Made by a program: the position numbers and the translations under genes
Notes under the pieces: model-generated
What the model saw: the letters and a program-made list of their open reading frames with translations, nothing else
What the model was told of the DNA's origin: nothing
The model's database searches: none
Shown: one piece after another, positions 12,878-25,400 of the stretch
Layout of the letters: each line of letters begins with the position of its first letter
How positions within the stretch are numbered: the first letter of the stretch is position 1
NCBI GenBank assembly: GCA_037903355.1
Contig: JBAJFE010000025.1
Span: 682,001 to 746,000 of the forward strand
DNA: 64,000 bases
From: Trichuris trichiura
Taxonomy: Eukaryota > Nematoda > Enoplea > Trichinellida > Trichuridae
Reading direction: 5' to 3'

Positions 12878-12958
12878 AACTTCAAAATGCCCTACCAACG
12901 AATGGATGAGCAAATTAACAATTTGTTCATCCATTCGCTGATAAGACATTTTGAAGTT
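12878..12958. repeat. 81-bp near-perfect palindrome
   Basis: AACTTCAAAATG at the left is mirrored by CATTTTGAAGTT at the right, and the inner parts (CGAATGGATGA / TCATCCATTCG) also pair, so the segment folds into one hairpin with arms of about 39 nt and almost no loop. Read in either direction it gives almost the same peptide. It lies about 460 bp upstream of the F-spondin start. It may be a small foldback element; no target duplication was evident. Confidence 0.7.
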
Positions 12959-13414
12959 TGCTTACAGATATATCAAACAGGCCAAAGCCATGAACCGAAA
13001 ATCAATCGACAAATTGCTAGAACAAAATAGAGTTTGTGAAAGTTAGTACTCAATGCGAAGTACGCTTTTCCCCCCACCTTGAACAGCAGTAAAGCTTAGG
13101 CATACACAAAGCGGAACGGCTATGGGCTGCATGTCCACTTAGAAGGCGGCCTTCTCCATCTTCACGTGACATGACGCAATTTCATCAGGGCAAAATGCCA
13201 AGAAAGGTTCCTACAAGCATGTGCGTCTCGTTTTAAACGCGCAGCAGGGCGTGCGAGGCGCAGCTGGGCAACAATGCGCGAAAAATAATTTATGGGTAGC
13301 AAGTGTGCTGCAGTTAAGCAGCCTCTGGCTGGAAGCTTCTTTCTTCCGTGTAACGCTTCTGCAAAGTTCTACTTGCCCATCTCACATTCCGGCTGGCTTC
13401 TTGCATCCACAATA

Positions 13415-16400
13415 ATGCTTGTCGGCAAAGCGATCGCTGCAATCTTGTTAACTCTTTGCTTTGGATGTTTCGGTAAAAGACCTGATTGCGATCGAAGACC
13501 ATTGAAAAATAGCAATGCCTTGAAGAGTCCGGGAAATAATGGCTTTCAGGTAACAGTAAAACCGTATCCGCTCAATGGCTCACTTGACGAAGTGACCGGC
13601 TACATTCCGGGCGAAAAATACACGAGTAAACTGCCACTTTCTGACCTTGTCTTTTACGAACAAATTTTTCGTGCTTTCAGTTGTCATACAAGGTTGGAAA
13701 ACTCGGTTCACCATCCAAACGTTTCGTGGCTTCACTCTGGCAGCCCTTTCAAGCAATGACGAGAACGAACCCGCTGGACTTTTTCAAGTAACAGCTTCAT
13801 TAAATTTTCATCTTCCACCTCGACTTACATACTGTTAAGTTGAAAGAGGATGGAGATATACGATGGTCCGTTGACTGTTGGCATGCTGTTACTCATTCGT
13901 CGATGTTTCCCAAAGCAAATGTCTCTGTTATATGGCAAGCTCCACCGCACGACGAAGGCTGCGTCACGTTCAAGGCAGCAGTACTGGAATATCCAAACAT
14001 ATGGTACATGGACGACGATGAGCTGACGAAGAAACTTTGCATTCGTGGTATTGCGTCATTAATTTACTACAATACCCACAACGGTTTCGTTTAAAGCTGG
14101 CTACGACTCGCCCAAAAACTTGGACGCTACGGAGGAATGCTGCAGCTGCGACGAAGCAAAGTATGAAGTCATATTTGATGGTCTTTGGTCGAGACAAACT
14201 CATCCGAGAGATTATCCAAGCCGTATACTCTTTCTTGGATTCTACTACAGACGTTTCGGACATTCTTCTTTCAGTGGAACACCTTACGCATTTCAGTGAC
14301 ATTATTGGGGCTAGCCATAGTCGCAGGTACATTATGTGGGCATACGGTGGCTACGCCAGCGATGGGATGAAAGAATTAGCCGAATGGGGAAGCACCCAAG
14401 CGTACGAGCAAGAAATACGCGAACAAGTTGGTGTTTTAATTCAATTTGCTTAAATTTGCATAAGGGTTGCGTACTTGCAGGCATCTGAGGTTCGCACAAT
14501 AATAAAAGCAAGAGGACTGTGGTACCCGAATGTACAAGGAATAACGCGCGCAATGTTTAGGGTGGACAGGTAATCCCAGCTTTCTATCCTTCTCTGACCT
14601 TTGATTACCAGCGGATTTTTAAAGATACCATCATCTTGTTTCCTTAGCCAGCATGCTAGGCCCAAGTCCTGACTGGGTTGTAGGTCTCTCCTCGTTTAAC
14701 CTTTGTTTAAAAAATTGCTCATGGATTGACGAGAAGACATTCTACCTTTACCCTTTTGATGCGGGTGTGGATAGCGGCATAACTTATATGGTGAAGGCTA
14801 ACCGCTTTGTCGCTATCACCATAATTGCGCATTCTTACTAGTCTCCAAACAATCCATCTATACCGCGTGAACCTATCAAAGCTATCACTACCAAAAGTCC
14901 CGCAGATCCTCGTTCCCCTTTTTACAATGCCGATTCTGATACTCTGCCGCCTTTCGCGAAGTTGACCTTCCGAAAAGACAAGGTATAAAATTCTCACCTG
15001 TACTTGGCAAAAATGCTGTTTTGAAGGTATATCCATCGGAATGCAAAGATTCTTCCGAATATTTGCTAGCTTCACGCGCTTCCACCGGCGAAACCGAGAC
15101 AAGCGAAGATCTAGAAAACAAAGGCAAAAGTAGACTTCCTCATAGCATTGCTGTTTACAATAAAGAGCCATTGCATAGAGGAATGCACCGTGCTCAACTG
15201 GGCGCCATGGTCCCTATGCAGCGCCACCTGCGGAAAAGGGATACGCATGCGCACTAGAGGCTACAAGAATCCGGTAAAAGCTCATATTATGGGATGCTCA
15301 AGACAAATGAACGAGAAGCAATTTTGCAATGCTCTTTTGAGCGTATGTCATGGTACCGAATCGGATGAACAAGTAACGATGGAAAAATAATGCATTGACG
15401 CATGATGCAGGTTCCGAAAATTTCAACGATCAATGCGCCGCGAGCCCGTGGGCACAATGGACCGAATGCAGCGCCAAGTGTGGTCAAGGGATGAGATCCA
15501 GAGTGCGCAACTATCTCAACCCAATGGCCATTAAACAATGCAGCATACAACTGACGGAAAATGAAAACTGTACAGGTAATTTTAAATTCTGTCATCATTA
15601 TAGTGCCGTCCTTACATATTTTGACTGAACAAGGCTACGATTAAAATTTTTAAGGATCGGCTGGTCTTGAGTGCAATGTCGTCGAAGATCCTCACTGCCA
15701 AGCAACCCAGTGGTCAGAATGGAGCCCATGCAGCCGTTCCTGCGACGAGGGTATTCGCCTACGAACACGGCTCCTTTATCGACCGGAAAATCAAGAATCC
15801 TGCAAACACTTGGAGTTGTTGCAAAAGGAAAGCTGCAATCTTTTAAGCTGCGACACGTTCATGAGGACCCACGCTGCTGGTAGTCCTATCATTCCCTTAT
15901 TATTGACTGGATTTGCATTTTTTCGTCGACACTGTGAGCTTTAAGAAATCTGCTCGGAACTAATGGAACGCGGTCAATGTGAAGGCACTTTTCCGCGCTA
16001 CTATTTCGATTCCGGGACGAAAACCTGCCGGCGCTTCACGTACACTGGATGCAAAGGCAATCGTAACAACTTCTTAGTAAGATCAAAAACGTATGCATAC
16101 TCGCTGGTGACTGAAGTCGGTTCAGACAATCGAACATTGCAAACGAACGTGCCTTAGCGAAGGTGACAACACCGTTGATAACCAAAGTAGGTTGGCCATC
16201 TGACATTAAATATATTTGCGATATACTTGTTCGATTAAGTCAATTTGCTCAGCTTCAGTGTGGCTGTCACGTACAAGCTTATCATATCTAAAAATGGTTG
16301 TAAATAGCATTTCTCTACAAAATGTAGCTAATTTGAGCATATCGCTTATAGAAGATGCATTGACTTTCCAAGTGAAAAAATGTTAAATGAAAAAAAAAGG

Positions 16401-16888
16401 ATATAACAGTTACATCATAGCCATTATACTCTTATAGTCCATGAAGATAATGACTTGAACGCTCTGCGGGATACTACTACTACGCGCGACAACGGGACAC
16501 CCAAAGATTGCGTCGTCAGTGGTTGGTCAGATTGGTCTGAATGCACTCAGACATGTGGACGAGGTATGAAGGAAAGAGTACGAACTATTCTGTCGCCAGC
16601 ACGTAATGGAGGTCAACCTTGCCCTGTTGAGCTGGTCGAGAAAGCTCGCTGCCGTCTGAGGCCATGCTGTATGTGAAAGAATGGAACAAAGGCGTTAAAC
16701 ACCTTAACTTTATCTATTTTTAAGCTGTCGTATGCCGTATAGGCAGCTGGTCCAGTTGGAGCGCCTGTTCAGCCAGCTGCGGTACCGGTGTGCAGATTCG
16801 ACAACGAGTAGCCAAAAATCCGCATAAACAGCCTGAATGTCCCGCTCAACAGACCGAAAAGCGCATGTGCATTGAGAGCAATTGTTAA
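13415..16888 (+). CDS. spon-1: F-spondin: Reeler, spondin_N, five TSP1 repeats and an inserted Kunitz domain
   Basis: Sixteen exons: 13415-13625, 13681-13787, 13840-14047, 14097-14222, 14275-14426, 14481-14569, 14625-14790, 14842-14982, 15027-15129, 15179-15352, 15411-15575, 15655-15879, 15946-16076, 16126-16162, 16438-16668, 16725-16888. They total 809 codons plus stop; human SPON1 has 807. The start MLVGKAIAAILLTLCFGCFG is a signal peptide. Reeler (about 25-165) shows FRGFTLAAL and LTKKLC. Spondin_N (about 170-400) shows HPRDYPS, HFSDIIGASHS, YGGYASDGMKELAEWGS, MLGPSPDW and FDAGVDSGITY. TSP1 repeats 1-3 follow (WAPWSLCSATCGKG, WAQWTECSAKCGQG, WSEWSPCSRSCDEG), then a Kunitz domain (about 625-678, all six Cys), then TSP1 4-5 (WSDWSECTQTCGRG, WSSWSACSASCGTG). 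The protein is a secreted matrix molecule; in C. elegans SPON-1 acts in muscle attachment and axon guidance. The exon 14 donor could instead lie 24 nt downstream, also in phase. An upstream in-frame ATG exists, but this one gives the signal peptide. Confidence 0.93.
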
Positions 16889-17569
16889 GAGTCGATTTGA
16901 ATTGTGAATATGCCATACATGGCTCGTCTATTCAGATTCACGCATACAACTTGAAGACAGTTAGTTAATAAGTGCCTTTACTTTCGCTTATTTCCATATG
17001 GAACGCCCGTATATCTTACAAATACAAGTTCTGCATTGCCCTTGCGCGTGTTGGTCAAAACAGCTAAATTTGGAAAGGTATTCTCAATCGCGATCGCATA
17101 TGGGCAAAAGCTTCGGCTTCTGACAGGCTCACACGGCACTAATAATTCCATATTTGTTCTCGAAGCCCACTTACGCATAAGTTAATACTTTTGCGACGAA
17201 ACTGTTTACTCTTACAAAGATTGGCCTGATATGAAACGTTTAGACATCCAAAGGATTTCAAGACGCTTGCAGCAAGCGGAAGAAAGAAGAGAAGCGAAAA
17301 GCGATGATTTTTATCTTAGCGGAAGCCCAGACAACGATATTATATTGTAACAAAACATATTCAAAAAACAGCCCTGAGCTTTTAGACCTCCTTTAATGCT
17401 ATTGAGTGGCAATGACTTTGAATAGGTAGCGTGAAGCGTCTCGTTGGTTGCGGGACAATGCTAGTCCCATCATCAGCACATCATCTGCTGATAACGACAC
17501 AGACTTTGCCCTTAAAACTCTACATTCCTCCAAATGAATACGTTTACAACAAGACGACAATAATAGTTC

Positions 17570-17570
<1 letters not shown>
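16889..17570. other. Intergenic region, nothing recognised
   Basis: It should contain the F-spondin 3' UTR. I saw no clear AATAAA close to the stop and no other features. Confidence 0.4.

Positions 17571-17603
<33 letters not shown>
17571..17603. repeat. (TTA)11 microsatellite
   Basis: Eleven uninterrupted TTA units. The last unit is also the first three bases of the mariner-like terminal sequence, as expected for an element that inserts at TA. Confidence 0.95.
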
Positions 17604-18290
17604 GGTGTGAGAAAAAGTTCTGAGCGTTAAGATTGTGCTTCAAAAGGCTTTTCTACTTCGCAAGCGGAAACAGTTCCTGAAAAATCATGGGAAGAAACGT
17701 TTTCTTTGGTGAATCGTTACGGGTGATAAAAAATAGACCCTGTATGACAATCCCAAATCAAAAAACATTGGGTGGACCCAGGTCAAGCGACCACATTTAT
17801 ATCAAAGGCCAAAACCCATGGAAGAAAAGGTACTGTTCTGCCTATCGTGGGACCAAGGCGGTGTGTTCTACCTTAAACTGCTGCAATCAAGTCTAATAAT
17901 CACTGCCGACGTCTACTGCTCTCGGCTCAAGAAATTGTCAGAAATCCCGCGAGAAAGCAGCAGAAACATCGCCTTAACCAGGGTCTCGTTCCTTTTGCTC
18001 CACGACAAGACGCGACCTTATCTTGCTTCAGCGACTAAAAACACCATTCACGAGCTGGGCTGGGGCGAGTTGCCACATCTAGCTTATTCATCGGACTTTG
18101 CTCCACCACATTACCACCTGTTCGAGCCTAGGGGCCATAGTCCGTCAGGGCACCATTTGAAAAAATTTGAAGACGTCAAAAAGAGAGTGGTTCACTTTTT
18201 TGGGTCAAAGACCCAGACTTTCTACCTCGATGAAGTCCAACCACTGCCAGAACATTGACAGACAGTTTTTAAATAAAAACCATATGGCAT
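17601..18290 (+). mobile_element. Dead mariner-family element with transposase remnant
   Basis: The left end TTAGGTGTGAGAAAAAG resembles a mariner terminal repeat. Across frames and stops one can follow IVTGDKK-stop-TLYDNPKSK and then a HGKK-like block. A longer frame (17818-18258) then reads FCLSWDQGGVFYLKLLQ, LLHDKTRPYLA, LPHLAYSSDFAPPHYHLF and KFEDVKKRVVHFF. In active mariners these are the VTGDEKW, WWDQ.GV.Y.ELL, LLHDNARPH and YSPDLAP.DYHLF blocks, with the DD34D catalytic residues. The tryptophan of EKW is a stop and Asn of HDNARPH is Lys. The N-terminal part of the transposase is missing (deleted between about 17630 and 17690). I could not find a matching right terminal repeat, so the 3' border is approximate. 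Confidence 0.85.
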
Positions 18291-18299
18291 AAACGATGT

Positions 18300-21200
18300 T
18301 CTTATAATTTAGATCTATGAGTACTTGAAATTGATGAAAAACGCTCAGACGTAGTTGCTGCAGAAGATTCGCAATGCATGGAGTTCAGTTATAAGGCGCG
18401 GTGTGCTGCATATCTTTCTTGGAATATTAATATGAATGTGATACTAATGAATGCACAAGTGCTCTCAGAAAGTGAAATAAGCTGTATAAAAAAATAGACA
18501 TGCCAACGACGATACGGCAAATGACAAAGCAGCCCGACACCGACTAATTGTGTTACCATCTAAGAAATAAAATGTTAGGATATATTACCAATATGCTGCC
18601 ATCACCGCTGCACTCGATTGCAATCACAATTCATCTGCAGGTGAACGAAACCTCGACAAGGTACATGCAAGTGCACGCAAGTATTTTATTCAACCCAAAA
18701 GCACACCAACGCCGAGCAAATGGAAACTATATTCGCCATGCTTTCAACAAGAAAGGAAAGGGAACATTGGGATTACATGAGCACATGCGAATGCTTCGAA
18801 AAAAATAGCTAATGGAACTACACTACATAATGAACTAGCTAAGTATGTTTTCCCAATGATCTGAGTAAAGTTAACAGCGTGCCTCTTCATGACTTAGTTT
18901 GCAGCTCTGCTGGCAAGGAAACCTTCGGATGCTTATCCTTCATGTGCGCCAGATAAGTGGACTCATTAGCCATTGAGCGCTGTTCAAATAGAGTTATATG
19001 CCAAAGTCACGGTCGAACTGTACATTGCATATAATTACCTTACATACGGAGCATTGAATTTCCGGTGAGCGGTCGGATAAAGACCTGCGATAAGTCTCTT
19101 GCTTTTGACGCCTAGCTAACTTGATACGGTTTCGCTTGCGCGCCTCGTCTTTCTCAAATCGTCGAGCCATACTAGGTGAACAGGAGAGCAACTTGTAATG
19201 CAACCGATCGCGACAATTCACAACGCAGACAATGACACCCAATCGCTGCAACGCTTTCGTAACTTACGTCACTTTACGGTAAAAAATATCTTGAAAATCA
19301 TTTTTAAAAACAAACCTGCAAATCACTTTCTGTTGGTCACCAGAAGCGCGGAAAGAAACAAAAAACACTTCCGAAAAAACTGAACAAAAAAAATACCAGA
19401 TTTTTATTTTTCTGCGATTCCGTTAAGTCGACGGAAACGTACTTGTCGCTGAAAACAGCGTCGAAAAACTTTGCATCATTTCAATCTATTGCCAATAAAC
19501 ACCTAGCAAAAAGTAGACGACCAAGTTTGGACAAAACTTTGCATTTTTTGCACACTTTGCGCTTCATCCCGCCAATCGACGTTGGTCAAATTTTAATATT
19601 ATTACTGTCGGTTGAACGGAGCGGATATTTAGCAACGAAGAAACAAGAAAGTTCCTAAAACTTCCTACGCACAGCTAATGCCACGCGTGGCTACTACATA
19701 TACGTTGCTTCGGCACTTGTTGTCCGCGGTTAATTCGTCTCCTGAACTTTCAATGTTAAACTGCAGAGCAACTTGTATACTCAACCTATGTATTTTGTCC
19801 CGTTTTCAAATTATCTTTGCATGATTTAATGCTCCTTCAATGGCACGTATTACAAGGCTTACATACGGTACAATGACAACATGAAGTCTGCACGTGTTCG
19901 GATAAAGAATAAGCTTCATTTTTTGAGACTTTCAGTTTTTCGTCGCTGGCGAAACGAGAGAATAAACAAAGAAGGCCTAAAGCTTATCGTTTCGCCGTCG
20001 ATGAGATAAGTTCGGTGTTGAAAGTTTCGAAAAAACACATTTTATTTTTTCATTAAGAAATCTGTAATTTCCTATTCCTTTGCAATTATTATTCTTGGAA
20101 GTTTCACGCACCTAAGTTGCTTCGATATCAACCACGAAGAGTTATTTACAATTCACCTTGTCAAGTTTTAAGAGCAAAGAAGCAAGGAAATAAATAATAG
20201 CTTAGGAAGGAAAAAGTTGGAGAACGAATAATGAACATATAACTGATTCGCTCATAAATCTTAAAAGAAAAATCATTCCATTCAGGTGGGCCAATACAAC
20301 TCGAGAAAATTCAAAAATGCTCCCGTTTTCGTTAGTCATAATTTGCTCCTTATTTGACATAATATTTGGAGCGTAGTCCAGCTTTGGAAGGTATAGGAAG
20401 GTTAAAATAAAAATTTTTTAAAATACCAAACAAACCGCGAAAGTAATGACGCTTCGAGCAAGTCTTTATAATTTGAACTTCACTTAACGTGTATACTGTA
20501 GCAATGCCGCTCATCTATTCAAAAAGATTGCATTTACGAATAACTCATTCGTATTTGCGTTCTTTCAAGATCCATAAGCACTTATATTATTAAGAGGCTA
20601 AGGTCAGCGCTGCCTTGGCGATGCTATTTTTCATTCTAACTAATAATGCTTAACAGTATGGTGGAATGTTGATGCCCGTTTTGTTGCCAGAAATGAGCGC
20701 GTAGGTGCAAAACATTATTTTATGGTCCCGATTCGCGTGCAACGGTGTTGACAAACCGATCGACGGTAAAATCAATTTCTTAAATAAACTACATCCCGAC
20801 GGGGAGTAAAGGGAGAGACAAATGGAGCCGAAAAGCAAAAGCAAAATAGAATGGTAAACAAAAATGTCAAGCATATTCAGGTGCAAATAGCGTACGCAGT
20901 CTAGACAGTTTGTAAACAAAGAAAATTGCATGATTTAATTAGCTCCCGGTTAAACCTTTTCAAATTAGGATAAATCGACATTTGCGATGGGCAAACGAAC
21001 GTTCATTCTTAAGCTTTGCCAATATGCTTATTTAAAATATTGCGATTTGGGTTGGAGGATACCGTAGCTGCTTAGGCCGCAGTTTGGATGTTTAAGTAAA
21101 AAAAAGTTCAATTCCCCATACTGTAGGAATCCAACTTATAGTCACAGCATAATTTGCTTTGAATTCATATAACAAAATTTCGAAATGGTTGGCCACTTGA

Positions 21201-22494
21201 TAAAGAGTTTCCCCTTGCAACGATAAACAAAGTAGAACCAGCAATCCCGACATTAACTTACCTGAAAGCTAATTCATCATGGCTGTTCCGCATTGTCAAT
21301 AACCATTGAGCAAATGAAGCTTATGACAAGCTGTCGCCAAAGTTGTTTGCTTTTCCAACTTTACTAGCGGCTAAGTTGTCTGCAATGACAATTGAGATGA
21401 TTCTTTCCATTTGCCTGCAAAACAACACTATTCGGCGACTAGACATTTTCTGCTTTTTCAAACGGCCTTTTTTTGCCAACTACGGAAGCGTGCAATGGTT
21501 CAATTGCGCCCATTTAACTCAATCAATCTTTCTAGTAGACTTACTTGACTTTATATCGATGATTCAGCCGCTAATAGTTTTATCAGCGAAACGACATGCA
21601 AGCACGCTATGTTTGTCGGATTTTTGGCAGCTGAGTTCACAACAATGTCTATGCCACTTATTAGGCAATGTCGGCTTTTGGTAGAAAAAACAACCGGCAA
21701 TCGAAGCCAAAAGGAAATGTAGACAACTGCGGAGCGACGTCTCGTCGTTTTGTTAACATTGAAATTGAGACACCAATTGCGCATTTACACGAACAATCCG
21801 ACCTACACTTGCGCCGCTAAAAACGAAAGTCCAAAGTTAAAATATGGAAAATGTTGCAGTTTTGGGAGATGACTTACCTTGGCGGAGCGAAGCGGACGCA
21901 AAAAAATGACGGGAATGAAATCTTAACATGCGCTTTTTCAAGGGCCGGACATCGCGCTGCTTGTGATAACAGGGTAGAGCCTTTTTTTAACTTCTGTTAG
22001 CATTGGCGTGCCCAACGAAACGTTGGGACGCCTACTGAACGATGACTCATTGGCGTCGTTGTTCGCCAGGTTGCGTTTCCGGGGTTGCAAATTAGCAAAA
22101 TTTATCTACAGTATACTGATTTCGTAAACTGTTATAAACGCCGTACGCTGCTAGTTGGAAGAAACCAAAATCCCTCAATCCTATAGCAAGTGTAAAGCCA
22201 AGGTTAGTGACATAAAAAATGTTCCCCGACGAGCCTCCTGCTCGGGAGAATGGGAAAAAACATAAGTAGATTTTCAAGTTATTAAAATCATACTGTAGTG
22301 TTCGAAAGTGCCCACCATAGGCGAGCTTAGTGGCTGTTTGCGTGTACTCGTGATTGTTGTAGATGGTTTTACCGGCCGACTCGGTGCAGCATTGCCATTA
22401 TCTGCAGTCCGTCGACGTCGCACAAGCACGCCAGCGATTCACCGAACGTGAAAGGCGTTCGTACCAAGTGCTGTCCCTTTTGAGCAACGTTGAG
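18300..22494. other. Intergenic region, nothing recognised apart from one hairpin
   Basis: No open frame carries a recognisable domain on either strand. A strong hairpin at 22005-22032 is listed separately. The final few hundred bases should hold the promoter and 5' UTR of the lipoprotein-receptor gene. Confidence 0.4.
22005..22032. repeat. Perfect hairpin upstream of the receptor gene
   Basis: GGCGT-G-CCCAACG pairs with CGTTGGG-ACGCC around an AAA loop, with one bulged G. It lies about 460 bp before the receptor start codon. The role is unknown. Confidence 0.7.
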
Positions 22495-25400
22495 ATGATG
22501 TTTCCATCGGTTGTACTGCTCACGCTTTGCTTATGCGCCTTGATTCCGACGTTGGCCGTTGGTGGTACGAAAAATCTACACTGCTGCCCATTTGACAGAT
22601 TGTTTACGATTTGTTGTTTTTCCCGTTTAAGCGTCAAACGGCGACCTAAGCTGCCCAGTGAACAATTTCGCTTGTCCATCCGGCCGGTGCATACCTCGCC
22701 ATTGGACCTGCGATGGAGAAAACGATTGCGGAGATGATGCCGACGAAAAGGGTTGTGGTAAGTGTCATTTTCTCTTTCGAGGGGTAATGCGCCCGTCAAG
22801 GTGTTATCGTGTGGATTTAGTTGCTGTTTGTCTTGATTTGGGAGAAGTTCTATTTTCTCCATTGTACGACCAATGTTGACACAGTGGTCAGCTCCCATTC
22901 AGACGCGTTTGAATTTCAACGACACTGTAGCAGATCAATGAGTCATTATCCAAGTTGTCTCCCATTGTAGCTTAGGCTAACGTTGCCTAGCCTTGCTGTT
23001 CGTTTTCCGTCGTTCTCACCTTTCTATTACAGAATCCCGAACTTGCCAAGCGAACGAATTTAAATGCTTGCATAACAACAAATGCATTTCGTTACATTGG
23101 CAATGCGATGGAAGCGATGATTGTGGAGATAATTCGGACGAAGACCCTGCTTTGTGCGGTAAGTTTAAAGTAAATCTTTTACCATCCTTGAAAGATGACG
23201 TTGCTTCCTTTGTTAAACAATTATTCTTCCGCGGGCGGGTGGAACTTCGCGTAGCATAAGTCATTTGTATTCTTTTCCTTTTTTTTTAAACAACGAACCT
23301 TTCATAAGCAGCTGTAGGCTAAAAAACCATCCGTTCGCTTGTCAACGAGTTTTGTTGAAATGAGAGTACGCTGCGTACGCGTTTTCCTAAGGGAAACCAG
23401 TGCCGCCGGCTGAATTTACGAAAATTCCAGAGGCGTTGGCAAAAATGCTAAAATTGATTGCTATCAAAGGTTTGGCGTCTGCAAAACCGGCCGCATTCGC
23501 CAAAATAGAAAACGCACAGTATTGGGGCGCCCAACGTTAACTGCAAACGTCGTTTAATTTTTGAATACCATTTTTTACCGGCGCCACAAATTCGCCTCCT
23601 TCAGCGCGGCTATCGCGAGAAGTGTTTAATCGCTTTTTTGCATTCTTCACTCTTTGCGTATTTTGAACATTTCGATTAACGAAGTAAAGTTTCAATGAGG
23701 TTAAAACGTATCTTAGAACGGCGGAATTGCTGTAGGCTAATTGCTACGACAAAATCGGGTCTGCCTTTCGTTCACCCATTTTCAATTGCTGCGATTCATT
23801 GCAAAGCGAAGGGGTAGTTCCGAAGGCTTTGCTACAGTATCTAATAGAATTCAAGTACAACTACGCTAATATTATTATCTATTGGCGTTTCGTTATTTTG
23901 CTTAGCCAAAATAAGCAACTCTCATGCAAATTGTCCACTGTAAATATTTACATCGCGTCAACTATTCTTCTTCCCAAAGCACCGCAACTAACGTCAGCAA
24001 TGATTCCCATATTCAAATTGCTTCGTTAGTTGTGACACGAAGGGCGTTTTTCGGCTTTTGAATTTGAGCTGACGTCTAGTTGGGAAAACGCAAATTCTAG
24101 CGTAATCCGCTGAAATTTTCACCCGAAAAAGATTCAGAAAAGAAAGAGTGCAGCAGCGATCAATTCAAGTGCCTATCGGACGGTAAGTGCATTCCGCTGC
24201 AGTGGGTGTGCGACGGTCATCAGGATTGCCTGGACGAGTCGGACGAGCGAAATCGCCAATGCTCAATTCGCACCTGCGACAAGGTGAATGAATTCCGTTG
24301 CGCCAATGGCCGATGCATTCCAAAAGTTTGGGAATGCGATCGTGACAACGACTGCGGCGACAATTCGGATGAACACGACAAGTGCAGTACGCGTGAAGAA
24401 GCATTTTCTGTTCGTACGAAAAAATGGAGATGATCCTTGCTTCCTTCAGGTTATCACTGCAATTCGACCGACTTCCAGTGTAAGTCTGACAAGCGTTGCA
24501 TACCATACGCGTGGGTTTGCGATGGCCAGTTGGATTGCCCGGATCGTTCGGACGAAGCGGAATGCATGGACGCATCCCCGGCAATGAGCAGAATATGTAA
24601 ACCGTATGAATTCCAATGTCGCGACGGTGCTTGCGTCAACAAGAAGTTTGTCTGCGACGGAGACGTCGACTGTCCGGATTTCAGCGACGAAGAAAATTGT
24701 ACTTTCTTACCGTCTGTTCGGGTTGCTACATTTGCTTTATACTTGAAGGTACGCACAAGTGTTCTTTCCTACATTTTCAATGTCAGAAAGATGGAAAGTG
24801 CATACCGGCCGTCTACCGGTGTAATGGCGTAAAAGATTGTTCGGATGGTTCGGACGAAGCCAACTGCGAACCAAGTAAGATACGCCTAAGCTTTCCGCTA
24901 CTTACTGTGTGTCGACGAAGCTTCACCCTGTGTGTTGCTATGTTTTTTGTTGTTTTTATAGGCGTCAAACCTGAAACGAAGCACTGCGATCCTCTGACGC
25001 AGTTTGATTGTCAAAACGGTTTTTGCATTCCTTGGAGGGAGGTGTGCGACAAGGTTCCAAGTTGTCCCGGTGCCAAACCTCTCGACGAAGAGCCATACGT
25101 CAATTGTTCAAATAAGGATGTCAACTTTTGCGCCACGACTCGATGCCAGCAGGTATGCACCAACACCCCGCTGGGTGCACGCTGCTCCTGCACCGCTGGA
25201 TACTCTGTCTCGCCGTTCGATCCGAAAAATTGCGTCGGTATGTTTCCTTTTGAAAGTTGGTCTTCTTTTCTTCAAGCATTGGCTGCTTTCGCAGACGTCA
25301 ACGAATGCAATACTCCTGGAACATGTTCCCAGATTTGCATAAACACTCAGGGAAGCTACCAGTGCCGCTGCCATCATGGCTATGCATTGCAGTACGACAA

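Noticed and set aside
21050..21120. tRNA-like T-arm (GTTCAATTCC)
   Set aside because: No pairing acceptor stem, D-arm or anticodon arm could be laid out around it.
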